A stretch of DNA of 64,000 nt from Streptomyces aidingensis (GTDB taxonomy: Bacteria; Actinomycetota; Actinomycetes; Streptomycetales; Streptomycetaceae). The number at the start of each line of letters is the position of its first letter. Within the stretch, counting starts at the first letter, position 1. Under the pieces are notes generated by a model. It did not search any database and was not told the origin of the DNA. It saw only the letters and a list, made by a program, of their open reading frames with translations. The position numbers and the translations under genes were made by a program. Below are positions 36,476 through 45,312 of the stretch, one piece after another. The DNA lies in the NCBI RefSeq assembly GCF_900112355.1, contig NZ_FOLM01000010.1, forward strand, positions 169,733 through 233,732. Direction: 5' to 3'.

Positions 36476-37825
36476 ATGGTCCCCGCAGAAGCGACCCCGA
36501 CCGCCGCGGCGCCGCGGCTGACCGTCATCGGCACCGGCTATCTCGGTGCCACCCACGCCGTGTGCATGGCCGCGCTCGGCTACGAAGTGCTGGGCGTGGA
36601 TGTCGACCCCGGCAAGATCGAGCGGCTGAACAGCGGCGAGGTCCCGTTCTACGAGCCCGGGCTGCCCGAACTGCTGGCCAAGGCGATGGACTCCGGCCGG
36701 CTCCGGTTCTCCACCTCCCTCGCCGAGGCGGCGGACTTCGGTGATGTGCATTTTCTGTGCGTGGGCACCCCGCAGCAGCGCGGCTCGAACGCCGCCGACC
36801 TGAGCTTTGTGCACGCCGCGACCGATGAACTGGCCCGGCATCTGCGCCGCCGCGCCCTGGTGGTGGGCAAGTCCACGGTGCCGGTGGGCACCGCCGCGGC
36901 GCTGGCCGACCGGGTCCGGTCGCTGGCGCCGGCCGGCGAGGAGGTGGAGCTGGCATGGAACCCGGAGTTCCTGCGCGAGGGCTTCGCCGTGGAGGACACC
37001 CTGCACCCGGACCGGCTGGTGTTCGGGGTGACCTCGGCCTGGGCCGAGGAGCGGCTGCGCGCGGCGTTCGCCCCGGTCATCGGCGAGGGCACACCGGTGG
37101 TGACCACCGATCTGGCCACCGCCGAGCTGGTGAAGACCGCGGCCAACTCGTTCCTTGCCACCAAGATCTCCTACATCAACGCCATGGCCGAGGTCTGCGA
37201 GGCCACCGGGGCGGATGTGCAGAAGCTGGCGGAGGCGCTGGCCTACGACGACCGGATCGGCGGCCGGTTCCTCCGGCCCGGCCTGGGCTTCGGCGGCGGC
37301 TGTCTGCCCAAGGACATCCGGGCCTTCATCCACCGGGCCGAGGAGCTCCGGGTGGGCCAGGCGGTGGCCTTCCTGCGCGAGGTGGACGAGATCAACAAGC
37401 GGCGCCGGGCCCGCACGGTGAGCCTGATACGGGAGCTGGCCGGCGGTGACCCGGCGGGCATCCGGGTGGCGGCGCTGGGCGCCTCGTTCAAGCCCGACTC
37501 GGACGACATCCGGGACGCCCCGGCGCTGGATGTGGCCGCCACGCTGCACGCGGCCGGCGCCCGGGTGCGGGTCTTCGACCCGGTGGCCATGGACAACGCC
37601 CGCCGCGCCTGTCCGCAGCTCGACTACGCGGCCGACGCGCTGGACGCGGCGGCCGGGGCCGATGTGGTGGTGCTGCTGACCGAGTGGACCGAATTCCGGG
37701 AGATCGACCCGGCGGCCATGGGCGCCGTGGTGGCCCACCGCCGCATCGTGGACGGCCGCCACGCGCTCGACCCGGCCCAGTGGCGCGCCGCCGGATGGAC
37801 CTACCGGGCCCTGGGCCGGCCCTGA
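36476..37825 (+). CDS. UDP-glucose 6-dehydrogenase family protein
   Basis: A 449-residue nucleotide-sugar dehydrogenase that oxidises UDP-glucose (or a similar sugar nucleotide) to the uronate with two NAD. Landmarks: NAD loop VIGTGYLGATHAVCMA, FLCVGTPQQ, STVPVGTA, NPEFLREGFAVEDTLHPDR, catalytic Lys in ELVKTAANSFLATKISYINAM, catalytic Cys in GFGGGCLPKDIRAF, and GASFKPDSDDIRDAPALDV. GGAGGAG supports ATG 36476. The 128-base gap after the beta-helix gene contains no strong terminator, so it is likely part of the same operon and supplies UDP-glucuronate to the GT2 enzyme. Confidence 0.92.
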   Translation: MVPAEATPTAAAPRLTVIGTGYLGATHAVCMAALGYEVLGVDVDPGKIERLNSGEVPFYEPGLPELLAKAMDSGRLRFSTSLAEAADFGDVHFLCVGTPQQRGSNAADLSFVHAATDELARHLRRRALVVGKSTVPVGTAAALADRVRSLAPAGEEVELAWNPEFLREGFAVEDTLHPDRLVFGVTSAWAEERLRAAFAPVIGEGTPVVTTDLATAELVKTAANSFLATKISYINAMAEVCEATGADVQKLAEALAYDDRIGGRFLRPGLGFGGGCLPKDIRAFIHRAEELRVGQAVAFLREVDEINKRRRARTVSLIRELAGGDPAGIRVAALGASFKPDSDDIRDAPALDVAATLHAAGARVRVFDPVAMDNARRACPQLDYAADALDAAAGADVVVLLTEWTEFREIDPAAMGAVVAHRRIVDGRHALDPAQWRAAGWTYRALGRP

Positions 37826-37898
37826 CCCGCGGTCGTGCTGTCCCCGCCCGGCGCTCTTCCCCGGGCGCCGGGCTCCGGCCGCCCGGGCGGGGCCCGGG

Positions 37899-38405
37899 TC
37901 AGCGGCGGCCGGGGCGGCCCGGGCGGTCGGGGCGCCAGACGACGAGGGCGCTGGTCTGGCGGACGTCCTGGTACGGGACCAGGTCGCGGCGGTAGGAGGC
38001 GTGCACGGCGGCCTCGCGCTGCCGCATCGCCGCCGCGGCGCCCTCCAGCGCCTGCTGCATCTCCGCCAGCCGCGACCGCAGCGCGGCCACCTGGTTCTCC
38101 AGCTCGATGATCCGCTTGATGCCGGCCAGATTGATGCCCTCCTCCTGGGAGAGCCGCTGCACCTCGCGCAGCAGCTGGATGTCCCGGGCGGAGTAGCGGC
38201 GGCCACGGCCGGCCGTGCGGTCCGGGCAGACCAGGCCCAGCCGGTCGTACTGGCGCAGTGTCTGCGGGTGCAGCCCGGAGAGCTGGGCCGCCACCGAGAT
38301 CACATAGACGGGGGTTTCCTCGGTCAGCTCGTAGGGGTTGCCCGGGTTCATGCCGGGGCCGGGCGCCGAGCCGGCGCCCGGTCCCGTGCGGCCATGGCCG
38401 TCCAT
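37899..38405 (-). CDS. hspR: Heat-shock repressor HspR
   Basis: A 168-residue MerR-family repressor. Helix-turn-helix YVISVAAQLSGLHPQTLRQYDRLGLV, wing RTAGRGRRYSARDIQLL, then coiled coil LENQVAALRSRLAEMQQAL. The C-terminus ASYRRDLVPYQDVRQTSALVVWRP is conserved in Streptomyces HspR. It binds HAIR sites with DnaK as corepressor, and closes the dnaK operon 4 bases after dnaJ. The N-terminal 25 residues before NPYELTEETPVYV are extended compared with S. coelicolor HspR. Confidence 0.95.
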   Translation of the reverse strand: MDGHGRTGPGAGSAPGPGMNPGNPYELTEETPVYVISVAAQLSGLHPQTLRQYDRLGLVCPDRTAGRGRRYSARDIQLLREVQRLSQEEGINLAGIKRIIELENQVAALRSRLAEMQQALEGAAAAMRQREAAVHASYRRDLVPYQDVRQTSALVVWRPDRPGRPGRR

Positions 38406-38409
38406 CTGG

Positions 38410-39606
38410 TCATTCTCCCTTCGCGGCCTCGAACAGCGCCGCCCGAGGGTCCTCGCCCTCGGCCGCCTTGCGGTACTCCTCCAGGGCCTTGCGCGCCCGC
38501 TCCCCGAGCTGGTGCGGCACCGCGACCTCGATGGTCACCAGCAGGTCGCCGCGGGTGCCGTCCTTGCGGACGGCGCCCTTGCCGCGGGCCCGCATGGTGC
38601 GCCCGCTCGGCGTGCCCGGCGGCAGCCGCAGGGTGACCGGGGGACCGCCCAGCGTCGGTACGGTGATCTCACCACCGAGTGCGGCTTCCGGGAAGGTCAC
38701 CGGCACGGTGATGGTCAGATTGTCGTCCCGACGGTCGAATACCGGGTGCCTGTCCACATGCACCACGACATACAGATCCCCGCTGGGCCCGCCGCGCTCA
38801 CCCGGCGCGCCCTTGCCGCGCAGCCGGATGCGCTGCCCGTCCCCGACGCCGGCCGGGATGCGCACCTGCATGGTCCGGGAGCTGGTGGCCCGGCCGCTGC
38901 CCCGGCACACCTCGCACGGGTCGTCGGCGATCAGGCCCCGGCCCTTGCACTCCACACAGGGGTCGGTGAGCGAGAAACCGCCGCCCCGGCCCCGGCTGAC
39001 CTGGCCGGTGCCCACACAGGTCGGGCAGACCCGCGGGGTGCCGTTCTTGTCGCCGGTGCCCGAGCAGGCCTTGCAGGCGGCCGAGGAGGACATCCGCAGC
39101 GGCACGGTGGCGCCGTGCACCGCCTCGGTGAAGCTCAGCGTCACCTCGGACTCGATGTCCTGGCCGCGCCGCGGCTGGGTCCGGGTCCCGGTGCCGCTCC
39201 GGTTGAACAGGCCGCCGAAGACATCCCCGAGCCCGCCGCCGAAACCGCCGGCCTGGCCCGTGCCGGTGCCGGTGCCCGAGCCGGGGCCCGGGCCGCCGAA
39301 CAGGTCGCCGAGGTCGAAGGAGAACTGGCCGGCGCCGCCCGCGCCGGGCCCGCCCCGGAAGCCGCCGGAGCCGAACAGCGCCCGCGCCTCGTCGTACTCC
39401 TTGCGCCGCTTGGCGTCGCCGAGCACGTCATATGCCTCGGAGACGTCCTTGAACCGCGCCTCCGCCTTGACGTCGCCCTTGTTCGCGTCGGGATGGTACT
39501 CGCGTGCCAGCGCCCGGTACGCCTTCTTGATCTCGGTCTCGGTGGCGTCCTTGGGGACGCCGAGAACCTTGTAGTAGTCCTTCTCGATGAAGTCCTTGGT
39601 GCTCAC
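38410..39606 (-). CDS. dnaJ: Chaperone DnaJ (type I)
   Basis: A 398-residue J-protein. J domain DYYKVLGVPKDATETEIKKAYRALAREYHPDANKG with HPD, a Gly-rich linker, four zinc-centre repeats (CKACSGTG, CPTCVGTG, CVECKGRG, CEVCRGSG) and the C-terminal substrate domain. Start is GTG 39606. Streptomycetes have two DnaJ; this is the operon copy with hspR and grpE. It stimulates DnaK ATPase and presents substrates. Confidence 0.96.
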   Translation of the reverse strand: MSTKDFIEKDYYKVLGVPKDATETEIKKAYRALAREYHPDANKGDVKAEARFKDVSEAYDVLGDAKRRKEYDEARALFGSGGFRGGPGAGGAGQFSFDLGDLFGGPGPGSGTGTGTGQAGGFGGGLGDVFGGLFNRSGTGTRTQPRRGQDIESEVTLSFTEAVHGATVPLRMSSSAACKACSGTGDKNGTPRVCPTCVGTGQVSRGRGGGFSLTDPCVECKGRGLIADDPCEVCRGSGRATSSRTMQVRIPAGVGDGQRIRLRGKGAPGERGGPSGDLYVVVHVDRHPVFDRRDDNLTITVPVTFPEAALGGEITVPTLGGPPVTLRLPPGTPSGRTMRARGKGAVRKDGTRGDLLVTIEVAVPHQLGERARKALEEYRKAAEGEDPRAALFEAAKGE

Positions 39607-39717
39607 CCGCGCGTCCCTCCTCCCGCCGTGTGCCGGTCCGCCGTGTGCCGGTCCGCCGACGCGCCGCCCGGCCGGACCCGGTCCGGGGACCTGGTCCGGC
39701 CGGGGGCGCGCTCGGCC

Positions 39718-40472
39718 TCAGCTCTCCTCGGAGCCACCGTTGTCCTGCTTCGAGGCCCCGGACTCCTGCTCGCCCGTCTCCTCGTCCGCGCTCTCGCCAC
39801 CGGCCGGCGCCGTCTTGGCCCCGGGCTGGGGCTCGGCCACGCCGACCCGCGCCGGACGGATCGTCCGGTCGCCGATCCGATACCCCGGCTGCAGGATCTG
39901 CACGCACGTGGTCTCGGTGACATCCGGCGAGTAGCTGTGCATCAGCGCCTCGTGGATGGTCGGGTCGAAGGGCTCGCCCTCCTTGCCGAACTGGCTGAGC
40001 CCCATCTTGGCGACCACCGTCTCCAGGGACTCGGCCACCTGCTTGAAGCCGCCGACCAGTTCCCCGTGGTCCCGGGCCCGGCCGATGTCGTCCAGCACCG
40101 GAAGCAGCTCGGTGAGAAGGTTGGCCACCGCGATCTCCTTGACGGCGATCCGGTCGCGCTCCACCCGGCGGCGGTAGTTCTGGAACTCCGCCTGGAGCCG
40201 CTGGAGGTCCTCGGTCCGCTCATTGTGCGCGGCCCGCAACTGGTCGAGCTGGGCGGTCAGGGCGACCTCCTGCACCTCCTTGGCGGAGGGGCCGGAGGAG
40301 GAGCCGGGGCCGGAGCCCTCGCCCTCACCGCTGCCGCCGGCCGCGGCACCCGACGGGCCCGTCCGGTCGGCGGCACCCCCGTCGGGGTCCGGGCCGCCGG
40401 CCTGGGCGGAGCTGTCGGATGCCTTGGCGTCGGGGACCTCGGGCTCCTGTTCGAAGCCGTTCGGGTCCTGCG

Positions 40473-40476
<4 letters not shown>
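39718..40476 (-). CDS. grpE: Nucleotide exchange factor GrpE
   Basis: A 252-residue exchange factor for DnaK. An acidic low-complexity N-terminus (to about residue 85) is followed by the long coiled coil with LQRLQAEFQNYRRRVERDR and the beta-wing head VAKMGLSQFGKEGEPFDPTIHEAL, RIGDRTIRPARVGVAEP. GTG 40476 overlaps the dnaK stop by 4 bases. The tail is again acidic. The length is typical for actinobacterial GrpE. Confidence 0.95.
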
Positions 40477-42335
<1,859 letters not shown>

Positions 42336-42358
42336 TTCGGAATCCTCCAAGCCCATAC

Positions 42359-42379
42359 CTTGAGTAGGTCTGACTCAAG
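42359..42379. promoter_or_regulatory. Perfect HAIR operator upstream of dnaK
   Basis: CTTGAGT-AGGTCTG-ACTCAAG matches the HspR-associated inverted repeat at all 14 arm positions. A further CTTGAGC-like half-site lies about 70 bases upstream (minus-strand sense, near 42450), near a plausible -35 element, so more than one HspR dimer may bind. Confidence 0.92.
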
Positions 42380-42494
42380 AATGCAGGCGGCGGGCGCCCG
42401 CGTCAAATGACCTGAGCGGACCGGGCTCAATTCTCATCCTCTTCCCACGCTCAAGCCGTACTCGGGCCGGATGCACCGCCCCCGGCCATGGCGT

Positions 42495-43517
42495 TCACGG
42501 CAGCGGACGCCCCCGGCGCAGCGCGGCGAAGACCGGCCCGGCCCGCTCCTCGTCCAGGGCGACCCGGTTCTCCCGGTCCGGGTGCGGCAGCACCGGCAGG
42601 GTGTGGAAGCGCAGCCCCTCGGCGGGCACCGAGCGCAGCTCGCGGGCCAGGCCGTAGAGCGCGGACAGGCTGTCCAGACCCGGTCCGGCGGTGACCGAGG
42701 AGGTGGCGGCCTCCAGCACCGGATAGAGCCGGGCCGGATTGAGCAGGGTGGAGTCGCCGCGGGCGTGTTCGTAGAGCAGCTTCAGGAATTCCTGCTGGCG
42801 GGAGATGCGGTTCAGATCGCTGCCGTCGCCGACCAGTTGCCGGGCCCGGAGATAGGCCAGCGCCTGCTCGCCGTCCAGCAGATGGGTGCCGGCGGTCAAC
42901 TGGTGGCCGACATGCCAGTCGGACTCGTCCTCGGCCAGGGTGACCTCCACCCCGCCGACCGCGTCGACGACCTTCTCCACCGCGGAGAACTCGATCACCA
43001 GATGGCTGTCCACCCGCACCCCGGTGAGGTCCTCCAGGGTGCGGATGGTGCAGGCCGCCCCGCCGTACTGATACGCCCAGTTGAACTGCGCCCGCCGCGG
43101 CTCGGTCCATGCCCCGTCCCGGCCCGCGTCCCCGGCACCGGTCTCGTCGTCCCCGTGGTCCTCGCGGCGGCAGCGCGGGATGTCCACCATCAGATCGCGC
43201 GGGATGTGCACCACCTCGGCACGGTGGCCGTCCGCGGGAAGCTGGAGCAGCAGCACGGTGTCCGAGCGGGCGGTGCCGGTGCCGCCCTCCTCGTCCGAGC
43301 CGATGACCACATAGGTGCGGGTGCCGCCGGATGCCGCGTCGGCCGGGGGCCGCGCCGCGGCGTCGTCGGCCAGGGCCGCCGCGGCGGCATGATCGGTGCG
43401 GACGTTGCCGTCCAGACGCAGATAGAGCCACCAGCCCACGGCCAGCAGCGGCAGCAGGATCCAGGTGAGGACGAGCAGCGGGCGACGGACCGGCAGGCGG
43501 CGGTGACGCGGAGTCAT
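42495..43517 (-). CDS. LytR-CpsA-Psr (LCP) family protein
   Basis: A 340-residue membrane-anchored LCP protein that attaches anionic polymers (teichoic acids or capsule) to peptidoglycan from a lipid-linked precursor. After one N-terminal helix (LLVLTWILLPLLAVGWWLYL) come YVVIGSDE, SDTVLLLQLPAD, VVHIPRDLMVDIP with the key Arg, FNWAYQYGGAACTIRTLEDLTGV and AYLRARQLVGDGSDLNRISRQQEFL. ATG 43517 was chosen from the signal-anchor layout; no clear RBS is seen. It may act on a surface polymer, possibly that of the GT2 operon, but no direct link is shown. Confidence 0.88.
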   Translation of the reverse strand: MTPRHRRLPVRRPLLVLTWILLPLLAVGWWLYLRLDGNVRTDHAAAAALADDAAARPPADAASGGTRTYVVIGSDEEGGTGTARSDTVLLLQLPADGHRAEVVHIPRDLMVDIPRCRREDHGDDETGAGDAGRDGAWTEPRRAQFNWAYQYGGAACTIRTLEDLTGVRVDSHLVIEFSAVEKVVDAVGGVEVTLAEDESDWHVGHQLTAGTHLLDGEQALAYLRARQLVGDGSDLNRISRQQEFLKLLYEHARGDSTLLNPARLYPVLEAATSSVTAGPGLDSLSALYGLARELRSVPAEGLRFHTLPVLPHPDRENRVALDEERAGPVFAALRRGRPLP

Positions 43518-43592
43518 GCGCGCATTATGCTCACCGATTGTCCCATTTCCGGCTATTCCGGACATTCGTGTTCCGGGTCCGCCGCCCGCCGG

Positions 43593-43625
43593 GACCGGCT
43601 CAGGACCGGCTCAGGACCGGCTCAG
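43593..43625. repeat. 11-bp tandem repeat GACCGGCTCAG x3
   Basis: Three exact head-to-tail copies of an 11-base unit overlap the stop codon of the solute-binding protein gene, and the next bases begin a partial fourth copy. The unit is not a multiple of three, so copy-number change would alter the extreme C-terminus. Confidence 0.75.
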
Positions 43626-44956
43626 GACGGAGCGGTCTCCTCCGCCCGCCGGGCCTCGTTCTGCAGCCGGGAGAGCACCGCGGCCGGATCACCGCCGGGC
43701 TCCAGCGCCCGGCCGATCGCGTCCTCCAGCAGGGCGGCCACCTCCGGCCAGGACCGCTTGTCGACCGGCTGGAGCACCGACTCGGCCATCTGCTCGAAGA
43801 ACGGGCGCAGCGGCTGCCCCTGCGGCATCCCGCGCAGCCGCTCGGCGGCGGAGACGGTGGTGGGCAGGGTGCCGTCCCGCGCGGTGGCGGCCGTCACCCG
43901 GTCGGCCGCGTACAGGTAGCCGAGAAACTCCCCGGCCGCCTCGCCGCGGCCCCCGTCACGGAAGGCGATCAGCCAGTCGGTGAGCCCCAGCGGCAGCGCC
44001 GGGCCGCCCTCCCGGGCCGGGAACGCGGCGTGGTCGTAGGGCAGCCCGGCCGTCTCGGCCGCGCGGACGAGGGGCGGGTGGGCGAGCAGCATGCCGATCC
44101 GGCCGCCCAGAAACGCCTCGGTCACGGCGTCCCGGTCGGCCGGGTAGGGGTCTTTGGCCAGCCCGGGCGCCACCAGATGGTCCCGGAGCCAGGTCAGGGT
44201 GGCGATGTTGGCCGCGCTGTCCAGGCGGTATTCGCCGGCGCCGCCGGTGAGGCCGCCGCCGCCGGCCAGCATCCAGACCAGGATCTCCTGGGTCGCCGAG
44301 CCCTCGGCGAGCTGGAGCGCATAGGGCACCTCCACCCCGGCGTCCCCGAGCGCCCGGGCGGCCCGGGCCAGCTCCGCCCAGTCGGCCGGGGGGCCCTCCA
44401 GCCCGGCGGCCCGGAACAGCTCCGGGTTCCACAGCAGCCGGGGGGTGGAGGCGAGATACGGCATGGCGTACTGCTCCAGCCGGTACTCGCCCGCCCGGGA
44501 CAGGGCCAGCAGGAAGTCCGCCTGGACGGCGGGCGGCAGGATCTCCCGGACCGGGTGGAGCAGGCCGTCCGCGGCGTAGGGGACATAGCTGCCGGTCTGG
44601 GCGATGTCCGGCGGGCTGCCCTCGGCCACCCGCCGGGCCAGCAGGCCGTCGAGCTCCGCCCGGGGGACCAGCTCCACCTCGACGGTGACCCCGGGGTGCT
44701 CCGCCCGGTATCCCGCCGCCAGCGAGTTCCAGCGCTCCCGGGCGGCGCCGGTCGCCGGTCCGGCACCGAAGTCGGCGGCCAGCACGGTGATCACCGTGGT
44801 GTCCGCGGTGTCCTGGAACGCGGCGCAGCCGGCCGGTGCCAGCAGGGCCACGGCCCCGGCGGTGGCTCCGGCCGCGGTCCGCCGCATCCGGGCCGCCAGC
44901 GAGGCGGGGGCCCGGGCCGGTGCCGGGCCGGTGGTGGTGGGGTTCTGTGTCGCCAT
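43622..44956 (-). CDS. Orphan extracellular solute-binding protein (family 1, sugar type)
   Basis: A 444-residue lipoprotein-like binding protein. The N-terminus has RR, a hydrophobic stretch and the atypical lipobox APAGC (Pro at -3). Family-1 features are TVITVLAADFGAG, YRAEHPGVTVEVELVP, GSPPDIAQTGSYVPYA, YAMPYLASTPRLLWNPELFRAAGL and WPEVAALLEDAIGRAL. No permease or ATPase gene is adjacent, so it must use a transporter encoded elsewhere or act as a sensor. ATG 44956 and GTG 44962 are alternative starts; a 12-base tandem repeat (gctgccgtttcc) lies just upstream. Confidence 0.85.
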   Translation of the reverse strand: MATQNPTTTGPAPARAPASLAARMRRTAAGATAGAVALLAPAGCAAFQDTADTTVITVLAADFGAGPATGAARERWNSLAAGYRAEHPGVTVEVELVPRAELDGLLARRVAEGSPPDIAQTGSYVPYAADGLLHPVREILPPAVQADFLLALSRAGEYRLEQYAMPYLASTPRLLWNPELFRAAGLEGPPADWAELARAARALGDAGVEVPYALQLAEGSATQEILVWMLAGGGGLTGGAGEYRLDSAANIATLTWLRDHLVAPGLAKDPYPADRDAVTEAFLGGRIGMLLAHPPLVRAAETAGLPYDHAAFPAREGGPALPLGLTDWLIAFRDGGRGEAAGEFLGYLYAADRVTAATARDGTLPTTVSAAERLRGMPQGQPLRPFFEQMAESVLQPVDKRSWPEVAALLEDAIGRALEPGGDPAAVLSRLQNEARRAEETAPS

Positions 44957-45251
44957 GGTCACCGCTGCCGTTTCCGCTGCCGTTTCCGCTGCCGTCCGCT
45001 GATCCGAGGGACCCTAACCTGCACGGACGCGCGCCCCGCCCGGTGCGGCCGGGTCATTCCCGATCGGTATTCCGCGCCTGCCGGCCGGGTATCGGGGGGC
45101 CGGGCCCGGCGGGCGGTCACCCGAGGGCCGCGCGTCTGTCCGCGGGGGGACTTGAGGACCTCGGGAGGAGGTCAGGGGAGCCTGGGCGACACAGATCACC
45201 CGCCGTCGGGCTGCGAGGCGCGGACGATCTCGGTACGCTCTGTCCAAAACG

Positions 45252-45269
45252 ACTGAGTTACCGTTCAGT
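45252..45269. promoter_or_regulatory. Inverted repeat ACTGA-N8-TCAGT upstream of Fe-S oxidoreductase
   Basis: ACTGAGTTACCGTTCAGT is a perfect 5-bp inverted repeat located 43 bases before the oxidoreductase start. It resembles sites of TetR-type fatty-acid regulators in shape (a TTACCG core), but no regulator gene is nearby. The region 44957-45312 otherwise holds no gene. Confidence 0.45.
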
Positions 45270-45312
45270 AGCTTCACCTCCAGCCCCCGTTCCGCCGGTC
45301 CGAGGAGCCGTC

